Part shown: positions 6,947-14,155 of the stretch, in pieces
Layout: each line of letters starts with the position of its first letter
Position numbering within the stretch: the stretch's first letter is position 1
Assembly (NCBI GenBank): GCA_964512305.1
Contig: CAZEIW010000141.1
Coordinates: 1 to 19,156 of the forward strand
DNA from: CAZEIW01 sp964512305
GTDB taxonomy: Bacteria; Pseudomonadota; Gammaproteobacteria; Burkholderiales; Burkholderiaceae_F
Direction of reading: 5' to 3'
Length of the DNA stretch: 19,156 nt
Program-made: the position numbers and the translations under genes
The notes under the pieces: generated by a model
What the model was told of the DNA's origin: nothing
Databases searched by the model: none
What the model saw: only the letters and a program-made list of their open reading frames with translations

Positions 6947-7147
6947 GTGGCACGCGTGTCGCGTTTCAGCATCTGGGCGACGCGGACGGCGCGCCTGATG
7001 ATCGGCATCCCGGACTACGAGACGTACGTCAAGCACCGGCAGACGTCTCATCCCGGCGAGCCGGTGATGACCTACGAGGAGTTCTTCCGCGAGCGCCAGG
7101 ACGCGCGCTACGCGGTCGGGAAGGGCCGCTTCCGGGGTTGCTGCTAG
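6947..7147 (+). CDS. YbdD/YjiX family (DUF466) small protein, copy 1
   Basis: The protein has 66 residues and begins with GTG 2 bases after the cstA stop; the G-rich run ending at 6940 serves as ribosome binding site. An in-frame GTG at 6956 is an alternative start. The family core is clear: ARLMIGIPDYETYVKH, HPGEPVMTYEEFFRERQDARY, then a short basic tail ending GRFRGCC. In E. coli, ybdD and yjiX follow cstA and btsT, and the small protein is reported to be needed for pyruvate uptake by its transporter. Near-overlap with cstA implies coupled translation and joint function. The two terminal cysteines are notable because copy 2 also ends in Cys. Confidence 0.9.
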   Translation: MARVSRFSIWATRTARLMIGIPDYETYVKHRQTSHPGEPVMTYEEFFRERQDARYAVGKGRFRGCC

Positions 7148-7170
7148 AGGTTGTCTCCGTAGGCAATGCT

Positions 7171-7271
7171 CCCCTCTCCCGCTTGCGGGAGAGGGGCCGG
7201 GGGTGAGGGCGGAGGCCGAAGCTGCGCTCGCAACCCTCACCCCCACCCCTCTCCCGCAAGCGGGAGAGGGG
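7171..7271. repeat. REP-like pair of palindromes in inverted orientation
   Basis: Unit 1 is CCCCTCTCCCGC (7171-7182), TT, then its reverse complement (7185-7196), followed by CCGGGGGTGAGGG (7197-7209). Unit 2 is the mirror: CCCTCACCCCCA (7234-7245), then CCCCTCTCCCGC (7246-7257), AA and the closing arm (7260-7271). The whole block is thus an inverted pair with 24 bases between. Such GGGAGAGGG...GGGTGAGGG units are dispersed in many proteobacterial genomes between genes. The rest of 7148-7468 holds no gene I can support. The block may limit read-through or stabilise the upstream cstA-ybdD message. Confidence 0.85.
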
Positions 7272-7468
7272 ACGCGCGAGCGTTGTCACGGCTACCCAAG
7301 CTCCGGTGATCGCAACGCCGGGCCGGTCAGCGCGCGTGCGGCGGATCACGGCGCGGCCTTGCTGAATCCTCCATAGAAGCCTGGCTCGCGCGCGGCGATG
7401 CTGCGGGCACTGGGCCTGCGGGTGGCGCGCGATCGAGCGCGCGGCCGGCGCCGGGCCGGGAGGCTCGC

Positions 7469-7732
7469 ATGTCCGTGTTCGGCCTGATGGTGCTGTTCGA
7501 CCCGGCGCGCGCGCCGCTCGCCGCGGCGGTGCGCATGCTGCTCGCGCTGGCCGCGATCGCCCGCCTTGCCGCGCAGACCGCCCGCCTGATGGTCGGGATT
7601 CCGGACTACGCGGCCTACGTGGAACACCGGCGCCGCTTCCACCCCGGCGGGCCCGTGATGAGCTATGAGGCGTTTTTCCGCGAGCGGCAGGAAGCGCGGT
7701 ACAGGAAGGGGCGGTACGGCGGGTTCTGCTAG
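7469..7732 (+). CDS. YbdD/YjiX family (DUF466) small protein, copy 2
   Basis: The protein has 87 residues. The ATG at 7469 follows GGGAGG (7458-7463) with 5-base spacing. It carries the same core as the gene at 6947-7147: ARLMVGIPDYAAYVEH, HPGGPVMSYEAFFRERQEARY, ending GRYGGFC. The N-terminus is about 20 residues longer and partly hydrophobic (VRMLLALAAIARLAAQ, preceded by FGLMVLFDP), so it may sit at the membrane; a shorter start at GTG 7529 would give the usual family length. Two DUF466 genes behind a single cstA is not the standard E. coli arrangement. It could be a duplication, or a leftover from a second transporter unit. The REP-like pair separates the copies. Confidence 0.85.
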   Translation: MSVFGLMVLFDPARAPLAAAVRMLLALAAIARLAAQTARLMVGIPDYAAYVEHRRRFHPGGPVMSYEAFFRERQEARYRKGRYGGFC

Positions 7733-7889
7733 TTCCGTTTTCCGCCTCGACGGAGGGGCGCCGCAGCCTCGGCCCGGCGCGGGCGAGGGCGGTTGGGCTG
7801 ACGCGCCGCGTCATGCGAGTGAGAATCGCGGCGTGTAACCTCTAGCCCGCGATGGACTTGCCGGCGTACGACGGACCGCTGAAGCGAGA

Positions 7890-8555
7890 ATGAATCTGCT
7901 GCACTACCGGGCGTCGGTCTGGCTGGTCCTGCTGGGATGGCTGGTGTTCGCGCCGGCGCTTCTGCTGACCCTGCGCGGTGTGCGGCGCCGCTTCGTCGAG
8001 CGCGGGCTGGTCGAGCATGCATGGCTCGGCGGTGCCGTTTGCGTCGCCCTGCTCTGGATGTTCGAGGTCCGGGTCGGCAACGGGCCCGCTTTCGGCATGC
8101 TTGGCTGCGGCCTTTATGCGCTGGTGTTCGGCCGAGACCGGGCGATCCTCGGGCTGACGCTCGCGCTCGTGCTGCACACCGCGCTCAACGACGGCGCATG
8201 GGCGAACCTGGGATTAAACGGCGTCCTGTTCGCGCTTGTTCCGGCGCTGATCGCGGGCACCCTGCAACGCCGGATCGAGGCGCACCTGCCGCACAACCTG
8301 TTCGTCTTCATCATCGGCAACGGCATGTTCGCGACGCTGGTCGCGACCGCCGTGACCAGCCTCGCGCTGATCGGGGCATCGCTCGCGGGCGGCGCCTCGC
8401 ACGCGGTGGCGGATCTTGGCGAATACGTCGGCGCGGCCATGCTGCTGGCCTGGAGCGAAGCCATCGTCAGCGGCATGCTGTTTTCGGCGCTGGTCATCTT
8501 CCTGCCCGCGGTCGTGCTGACCTTCCACGAAGACATCTATCTGCCGCGCCGCTGA
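7890..8555 (+). CDS. CbiM-like energy-coupling factor permease, orphan
   Basis: The protein has 221 residues with about six hydrophobic helices. The pattern GNGPAFGMLGCGLYALVFGR (about residues 63-82), HNLFVFIIGNGMF, and the ending SGMLFSALVIFLPAVVLTF followed by HEDIYL resembles the CbiM family (PF01891) proteins annotated as energy-coupling factor ABC transporter permeases in Proteobacteria. CbiM is the substrate-binding membrane component of cobalt/nickel ECF importers. Here the N-terminus (MNLLHYRAS) lacks the MHIxDG-type metal-binding start of classical CbiM, and no CbiN, CbiQ or CbiO gene is nearby. The ATG at 7890 has only a weak purine run (GAAGCGAG) before it. It may be a solo transporter or act with a distant ATPase. 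Metal specificity is unknown. Confidence 0.65.
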   Translation: MNLLHYRASVWLVLLGWLVFAPALLLTLRGVRRRFVERGLVEHAWLGGAVCVALLWMFEVRVGNGPAFGMLGCGLYALVFGRDRAILGLTLALVLHTALNDGAWANLGLNGVLFALVPALIAGTLQRRIEAHLPHNLFVFIIGNGMFATLVATAVTSLALIGASLAGGASHAVADLGEYVGAAMLLAWSEAIVSGMLFSALVIFLPAVVLTFHEDIYLPRR

Positions 8556-8962
8556 GCGCGGCGCACGCGCTTGCCGCCCGCGGCCGTGCTGCGGTTGCGC
8601 GAACGGCGGCCTGCGCCACCACTGAGAGCGTCTCATCCCGTCCGGCAAGCCCGTCGCCGCGGCTCGCGGCTTCGCGCGTCGCATCGGCGCATCACCGCAG
8701 GCGCGGCTTGATCTCCGGACGCTCGATTTCGGTAAGCTTGTCCCGACTCGAAAGCACCCAGTTTCGGTCGAGACGGCACACGGACCAAGAACCGGGTGGC
8801 AGCAAGAATGACGCCTGTGAATGCCGCGGGGGGTGCTCGAGGGGGGCGCAGCCACCCCTCGAAGCCGATCCTCACGCTTTTCGGTTCCGAAGCTGCAGAT
8901 GCCAAACGTCCAGCTCCGCCGCCCTTCGGAGCTACGGTTCATAAAAAGAGGGAGGGTCGGTC
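8556..8962 (+). other. 407-base non-coding stretch with serial hairpins before the TonB receptor gene
   Basis: I see no credible gene. TGAGA (8623-8627) / TCTCA (8631-8635) is a short inverted repeat near the permease end. Downstream come four successive pairings: CACCCAGTT (8755-8763) with AACCGGGTG (8790-8798, one mismatch); TCGAGGGG (8837-8844) with CCCCTCGA (8855-8862), extended inward by GGC/GCC; TTCGGTTCCGAA (8880-8891); and AGCTCCG (8912-8918) with CGGAGCT (8927-8933), which ends 15 bases before the strong Shine-Dalgarno GAGGGAGGG starting at 8949. No T tracts follow. It may be a structured leader of the receptor gene. I could not match it to a cobalamin or other named riboswitch. Confidence 0.4.
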
Positions 8963-11347
8963 ATGGTGCAACGCTTTGCACTCGTTCGTGGATGGCGGCT
9001 CGCGCGCGGCGGGCGTCGCCCGCGGGCACTGCTCTCTCTCGCCGCGCTGCTCGCCGGCGCCGACCTGATGCCGGCGGCTCCCGCGCTCGCCGACGACGGT
9101 GTCGCGGTCAACGATCTCGGCGCGGTCGTCGTGCACGCGCGGCGCCGCGAGGAGCGGCTGACCGACGCGCCCGTCGCCGTCACGGTCGAGACCGGCGAAC
9201 AGCTGCAACAGGAAAATGCGGTGCTGTTCGAGGACATCGCCCGCGACGTGCCCAATTTGCGCATGATGCAGTCGCCGCGCTCGGTGTCGGCGCTCGAGGT
9301 CACGATGCGCGGCCAGACCGCGATCAGCTCGGCGATCGTCTACGACCCGGCGGTCGGCATCTATGTCGACGGCGTCTACGTCGCCAACGGCCAGGCGGCG
9401 ATGGCCACGCTGCTCGACATCGACAGCGTCGAGATCGTCCGCGGTGCGCAGGGCACCCTGTTCGGCCGCAACAACACCGGCGGCTCGATTTCGTTCCGCA
9501 CCAACCGGCCCCAGCTCGGCGTCTTCGGCGCCGACGCGGCCGCCGCAGCGGGCGCCGACCACCTGTTCATGGGCCGCGGCATCGTGAACCTCCCGGTCGG
9601 CGACACCCTGGCGTTCAGGCTCGCCTACCAGGACAACGAGCGCAACGGCTACGGCACCAGCACCGGCAGCGGCCAGGACGACTTCGGCAACCAGCACCGC
9701 TACCAGGCGCGGCTGGGCGCGCTGTGGCGGCCGAATGCGGCGTTCGACGCGTACTTCACGGTCGAGCACCTCGAGGCCAACGAGACCGGCGCGTTGCTGC
9801 ATCCGCTGCACGGCACGCAGGCCGAGCTGATCGGGCAGGCGCTGCCGCTGGTCGGCCTGCCGCCGGCTTCGGTGCCGGACAACTTCTACCAGACCAACGC
9901 GGACTTTCCGTCGCACGACCGTTCGCGCCTCGACGCCACGCAGCTGACGCTGACCCAGGCGATCGGCGATGCGATGGCGGCCAAGCTCATCCTCGGCTAC
10001 CGGCATCTGCACAACGACACCGCGATCGACATCGACGCGATGAACATGCCGCTGGCGAACTCGACGCTGATCAACTCGTCGAACCAGAAGAGCGCCGAGT
10101 TCCAGCTTTCCGGCAGCGCGCTCGACCGCCACCTCGACTGGGTCGGCGGGCTTTACTGGTTTCGCGACGACGGGTCGGCGGGGTCCGTGCTGCAGCCGCC
10201 GTCGGCGCCGTTCGAAGCGCTGATCAATCCGCTGTTTCCGAACCTGCCGCCGCAGGTCCAGGCGGTCCTGCTGTCGCCCGCGATCGAGAGCAACGCCGCG
10301 CAGAACGAGTCGGCCGCCGGTTTCGTGCATGGCGAGTATCACCTGAGCGATCGCTGGTCGGCCGCCGCCGGCGTGCGCCGCACGGCCGACACGCGCAAGC
10401 TGTCCGAGAACACCTACGCCGACACGCCGTTCGGGCAGTCGTGCGCGATCCTCGATGCGAGCACCGGCCTGCCCGCCAACGGCGGCGGGCCGTGCCCGCC
10501 GATCGACAAGCAGGTCCGTTTTTCCTACTGGTCGTACGAGCTGTCGACCCGCTACCGGTTCAGCGACACGCTGAACGGCTACCTGCGCACCGGCCGCGCG
10601 CAGCGCTCGGGCGGCTGGAACGCGCCGGTCAACACGCTGCAGGACGAGCCGTTCCAGCCCGAGCAGCTGACCGACTACGAGATCGGCCTGAAGGCCGACC
10701 TGCTGGGCGGCGCGCTGCTGGTCGACGGCGACGTGTTCTACGGCCGCTACGACGAGATGCAGCGCCTGATCGCGCGGCTGATCCAGAATACGCCGACCAC
10801 CTTCGTGATCAACGCCGGGCGGGCGCGGGTGAGCGGCGCGGAGCTGGAGGCGAGCTGGCGCGTGTCGGCGCCCCTGTCGCTGCACGCGGCGTTCGGCTTC
10901 ACCCAGGCGCGCTACCGCGAATTCACGTACCAGCCCGATCCGACGCAACCGGCGACCGTCAATCTGGCGACCAACGACTTCTACCAGACACCGCGGTTCA
11001 CGGCGAGCCTTGGCGGCAACTACGACTGGCGTCTCGATTCCGGCTCGGTGCGGCTGCACGCCGACTACGCGTGGCAGGACCACATCCAGTTCAACGTGAT
11101 CAACGACTTCAACTATCAGGGCTCGTACGGCACGCTGAACGCTCGCGCCGCCTACGCGAGCGGCGACGCGACCTGGGATGCGGCGCTCTTCGGCACCAAC
11201 CTCACGGGGCGCCACTACGCCGCCACCGGCGGCACCGTCGGAGCCAACCCGCTCGTTCCCGGACCACCGCCGATCTCGTGGCAGATCCCGGGCCCGCCCC
11301 GGCTGTACGGGATCGAAGTCGGCTACCACTTCGGCAACCGGCGTTGA
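8963..11347 (+). CDS. TonB-dependent outer-membrane receptor
   Basis: The protein has 794 residues. The ATG at 8963 is preceded by GAGGGAGGG. A signal peptide with a long basic N-region ends near residue 43 (APALA then DDG). A TonB-box-like stretch (LGAVVVHARRREERL) leads into the plug: APVAVTVETGEQLQ, LFEDIARDVPNLRMM, and VEIVRGAQGTLFGRNNTGG (the family normally has Pro where Ala stands after RG). Residues from about 180 onward alternate as beta-barrel strands, with NGYLRTGRAQRSGGWN and ELTDYEIGLKADL-like motifs late in the barrel (seen here as EQLTDYEIGLKADL). The family imports siderophores, cobalamin, sugars or other large solutes using TonB energy; the plug style resembles iron-complex receptors. 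The C-terminus ends YHFGNRR rather than in an aromatic residue. It shares its stop region with the next gene. Confidence 0.95.
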   Translation: MVQRFALVRGWRLARGGRRPRALLSLAALLAGADLMPAAPALADDGVAVNDLGAVVVHARRREERLTDAPVAVTVETGEQLQQENAVLFEDIARDVPNLRMMQSPRSVSALEVTMRGQTAISSAIVYDPAVGIYVDGVYVANGQAAMATLLDIDSVEIVRGAQGTLFGRNNTGGSISFRTNRPQLGVFGADAAAAAGADHLFMGRGIVNLPVGDTLAFRLAYQDNERNGYGTSTGSGQDDFGNQHRYQARLGALWRPNAAFDAYFTVEHLEANETGALLHPLHGTQAELIGQALPLVGLPPASVPDNFYQTNADFPSHDRSRLDATQLTLTQAIGDAMAAKLILGYRHLHNDTAIDIDAMNMPLANSTLINSSNQKSAEFQLSGSALDRHLDWVGGLYWFRDDGSAGSVLQPPSAPFEALINPLFPNLPPQVQAVLLSPAIESNAAQNESAAGFVHGEYHLSDRWSAAAGVRRTADTRKLSENTYADTPFGQSCAILDASTGLPANGGGPCPPIDKQVRFSYWSYELSTRYRFSDTLNGYLRTGRAQRSGGWNAPVNTLQDEPFQPEQLTDYEIGLKADLLGGALLVDGDVFYGRYDEMQRLIARLIQNTPTTFVINAGRARVSGAELEASWRVSAPLSLHAAFGFTQARYREFTYQPDPTQPATVNLATNDFYQTPRFTASLGGNYDWRLDSGSVRLHADYAWQDHIQFNVINDFNYQGSYGTLNARAAYASGDATWDAALFGTNLTGRHYAATGGTVGANPLVPGPPPISWQIPGPPRLYGIEVGYHFGNRR

Positions 11348-12696
11348 CTCGAAGCGCGGCTCGACGGTGGCCGCGCCGGAACCGCGCGCGGCCACCCGTC
11401 GCGCCGTCCTTGGTTTCGCCGCCTTTCGCGGCGCTCCTCTTCGCGACGCTGCTCGGCGTGCTGCCGATGGCTGCCGCGCCGGCCGAGCCGACCGCCCCCG
11501 CCCAGGCACCGCCCGCCCCCGAGCCGGCCACCGGAATCGCGCGCTGGTTCGATCCCGACAGCGCGCCGTTCATCCCGGTACCCGAGATCGAAACCTCGCC
11601 GCAGAGCGGCGTCACGGTGGGCGTCATCCCGGTGTTCCTTTCGACCAACCGGAAGGGGGAGATCGACCAGATACTGGCCCCCGACATCATCCACAGCTCG
11701 TATTTCGGCTGGGGCGCGCGCTGGCGCACGTTCAGGAATCCATCCGAAGACGAGCGCTGGTCGGTCGTCGGCGGCGGCAAGGAGCACGCCGAGCGCGAGT
11801 TCGACGCCGAGTACGACCTCGGACTGCTGCGCGAGCGCGACTGGTCCTGGGTGCTGCACGCGATGTACGACCGCAGCGCGACCGGGCGCTTCTACGGCGT
11901 GGGCAACGACTCGCCGAAGAGCGGCGAGACCACCTTCGTCAACAATCAGGGGCGAGTCGAGGTCACGGCCGGGCGCAACTTCAGCCGCTCGGTGCAGCTC
12001 GCCTACATGGCGCGCCTGAATACCGTCGAGATCGAGCAAGGGGTCCTCGCGGGCGTTCCGTCGATCGAGACCCGCTACCCGCTGCTGCCCGGCGTCGGCG
12101 ACGAGCACGAGCTGCATCAGCGCCTGATCCTGAGCTACGACACGCGCGACGCGACCGAGATTCCGCGCCACGGCGAGCGGGTTGCCGCCTTCGCGGGCCT
12201 GACGCAGCGCGGCCTGGTGAGCTCCGTGTCGTACTCGTTCGTCGGCGCCGACGTGAGCGCGTACCGGCCGCTGCGCAACGACACGACGCTGGCGATGCAC
12301 GCCGCGCTGCGCTACATGCCGCGATACACCGACGCGCCGTTCTGGGCGCTGTCGGCCGTGGGCGGAGACACGGACGTGCTCGGCGAGGCTCAGCCGCTGC
12401 GGGCTTTCGGCGACAACCGCTACCTCGACCGCAACTCCTTTGCCGGCAGCGTCGAGCTGCGCATGCGGGTGGTCACGGTGCACGCGTTCGCGACCGAGGT
12501 CAGTCTCGAGCCGGCGCCGTTCGTCGACTTCGGCAAGGTCTTCGCCCGCATGTCGGAGAACCCTCTGTCGCGCCTGCACCCGGCGGCCGGGCTTGGGATC
12601 CGGATGCTTGCGGTCCCGTTCATCGTCGGCTACGTCGACATCGGGTACGGCAAGGACGGTGTCACCGTCTTCACGGGCATCGACTACCCATTCTGA
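11344..12696 (+). CDS. BamA/TamA-like (Omp85) outer-membrane barrel without POTRA domains
   Basis: This frame gives about 450 residues. No ATG or GTG fits. The TTG at 11344 overlaps the receptor stop (TTGA) and yields a basic N-region plus a hydrophobic signal core (FAALLFATLLGVLPMAAA); a TTG at 11410 gives a signal without positive charges. The start is therefore uncertain. A proline-rich linker follows, then FIPVPEIETSPQSGVTVGVI and a beta-barrel resembling the bacterial surface antigen domain. The loop with VGGDTDVLGEAQPLRAFGDN (near residues 340-357) sits where Omp85 proteins carry their RGF/RGY motif, here LRAF with Ala replacing Gly. The protein ends with Phe, as outer-membrane proteins usually do. 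There is no room for POTRA domains, so it is not BamA itself. It is probably co-transcribed with the receptor. Substrate and role are unknown. Confidence 0.8.
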   Translation: MTRSAARRWPRRNRARPPVAPSLVSPPFAALLFATLLGVLPMAAAPAEPTAPAQAPPAPEPATGIARWFDPDSAPFIPVPEIETSPQSGVTVGVIPVFLSTNRKGEIDQILAPDIIHSSYFGWGARWRTFRNPSEDERWSVVGGGKEHAEREFDAEYDLGLLRERDWSWVLHAMYDRSATGRFYGVGNDSPKSGETTFVNNQGRVEVTAGRNFSRSVQLAYMARLNTVEIEQGVLAGVPSIETRYPLLPGVGDEHELHQRLILSYDTRDATEIPRHGERVAAFAGLTQRGLVSSVSYSFVGADVSAYRPLRNDTTLAMHAALRYMPRYTDAPFWALSAVGGDTDVLGEAQPLRAFGDNRYLDRNSFAGSVELRMRVVTVHAFATEVSLEPAPFVDFGKVFARMSENPLSRLHPAAGLGIRMLAVPFIVGYVDIGYGKDGVTVFTGIDYPF

Positions 12697-12786
12697 AGGC
12701 GGCACGCGCGGCGCGGCGCCTTGCCGTACGATCGCGCGTCGAGGCGCGGGCGGCGAAGCCCACCGCGGAGGAAACGGAGCAACCTG

Positions 12787-13923
12787 ATGCCACCGATTAC
12801 CCGGATCGAGGACCTGCGGCAGATCGCGATGCGCCGTGTGCCGCGCGCGATCTTCGAGTATGTCGACCACGGGTCTTACGACGAGATCACGCTCAACGCC
12901 AACCGCGCCGACCTGCTTGCGTTGCGGCTGCGGCAGCGCGTGATGATCGACGTGTCGCAGCGGTCGCTCGCCACCAGGATCGTCGGCCAGCCTGCATCGA
13001 TGCCGGTGGCGATCGCGCCGACCGGGCTGACGGGGCTGATGCACGGCGACGGCGAGATTCTGGCCGCGCGCGCGGCGCTGGCCGCCGGCATCCCGTTTTG
13101 CCTGTCGACGATGTCGATCTGCTCGATCGAGGACGTGCAGCAGGCGGTCGGCGAACCGTTCTGGTTCCAGCTCTACGTGATGCGCGACCGCGGTTTCGCG
13201 CGCTCGCTGATCGATCGGGCGAAGGCGGCCGGCTGCTCCGCCCTGATGCTGACGCTCGATCTGCAGGTCCAGGGGCAGCGCCATCGCGACATCAAGAACG
13301 GGCTCGCGGTGCCTCCGCGCCTGACGCTGGCCAACGCGTTGAACGTCGCGAGCAAGCCGGGCTGGGTGATGCAGATGCTCGCCGCGAAGCGGCGCTCGTT
13401 CGGCAACCTCGAGGGGCACATCAAGGGCGCCGACAGCTTGACCACATTGTCGGAATGGATTGCGGGCCAGTTCGACCCGACGCTCTCGTGGAAGGACATC
13501 GAGTGGATCCGCGAGCGCTGGGGCGGCAAGCTGATGGTCAAGGGAGTGCTCGACCCCGAGGACGCCCGCATGGCGGCGGCCAACGGCGTCGATGCGCTGG
13601 TGGTGTCCAATCACGGCGGTCGCCAACTCGACAGCGCGCCGTCGTCGATCTCTGCCTTGCCGAAAGTGGTTGAAGCGGTGGGCGATCGAATCGAGGTGAT
13701 ATTCGACGGCGGTGTGCGCAGCGGGCAGGATGTGCTCAAGGCGCTTGCACTGGGCGCGAAGTCCTGCCTGATCGGGCGGGCTTTTCTCTACGGACTCGGC
13801 GCCGGCGGCGAGGCGGGAGTCCGCGCGGCGATCGATGTGATACGCAAGGAACTGGATGTCAGCATGGCGTTGGGGGGACTCACCGACGTCAACAAGATCA
13901 CCCGCGATGCCGTGGTGCCCTGA
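12787..13923 (+). CDS. lldD: FMN-dependent L-lactate dehydrogenase / alpha-hydroxy-acid oxidase
   Basis: The protein has 378 residues, as usual for the family. The ATG at 12787 has GGAG 7 bases upstream. It oxidises L-lactate (or another 2-hydroxy acid) to the keto acid at the inner face of the membrane, passing electrons through FMN. All catalytic positions known from glycolate oxidase are present with matching spacing: Tyr25, Tyr130 (in FQLYV), the Arg in GQRHRD, Lys252 (in MVKGV), His276 and Arg279 in the signature SNHGGRQLD. The phosphate-binding end FDGGVRSGQD...IGRAFLYG is complete. The lactate permease gene 232 bases downstream supports lactate as substrate, although glycolate or mandelate oxidases share these residues. 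No lldR-type regulator is adjacent. TACGAT (12727-12732) is a weak -10 candidate; it also may be read from the upstream outer-membrane genes. Confidence 0.9.
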   Translation: MPPITRIEDLRQIAMRRVPRAIFEYVDHGSYDEITLNANRADLLALRLRQRVMIDVSQRSLATRIVGQPASMPVAIAPTGLTGLMHGDGEILAARAALAAGIPFCLSTMSICSIEDVQQAVGEPFWFQLYVMRDRGFARSLIDRAKAAGCSALMLTLDLQVQGQRHRDIKNGLAVPPRLTLANALNVASKPGWVMQMLAAKRRSFGNLEGHIKGADSLTTLSEWIAGQFDPTLSWKDIEWIRERWGGKLMVKGVLDPEDARMAAANGVDALVVSNHGGRQLDSAPSSISALPKVVEAVGDRIEVIFDGGVRSGQDVLKALALGAKSCLIGRAFLYGLGAGGEAGVRAAIDVIRKELDVSMALGGLTDVNKITRDAVVP

Positions 13924-14155
13924 TCGGGCAAGTCGCTACACCTTAATTGCATATTCGCGATCGGCACATCGTCGCCGCGCTGCACGATCGTAGTTTGTGC
14001 TTCCCTGCCGCCGATCTTTCCCCTACGATTGCCCGCGACGGTTTCTCGCCGCCGGGTCCTGCTGATCGCCAGATGGGTTTCCGGTGGACTCGGGGGGAAG
14101 CCGTGGCCTTCAACCATCAACAACAGCAGGCCATCGCCAAGGGGAGACACCCACC

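Noticed and set aside
4761..6953. Long leftward frame (730 codons) opposite cstA
   Set aside because: A product rich in Arg, Asp, His and Gln with no domain is typical for the antisense of a GC-rich membrane protein gene.
7171..7271. CRISPR array
   Set aside because: Only two palindromes in opposite orientation, no regular spacers and no cas genes; a REP-like pair explains it.
8556..8962. Cobalamin riboswitch before the TonB receptor gene
   Set aside because: I looked for the conserved B12 box and the GCCACTG element; only a loose partial resemblance (GCCACCACTG near 8616) is present without the rest of the core.
8939..11509. Long leftward frame (856 codons) opposite the TonB receptor gene
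   Set aside because: It covers a well-supported receptor gene, has Arg/Val/Ala-rich composition and no recognisable motif.
11323..13626. Long leftward frame (767 codons) across the Omp85-like and lldD genes
   Set aside because: It spans two real genes and their spacer on the other strand; composition is that of a shadow.
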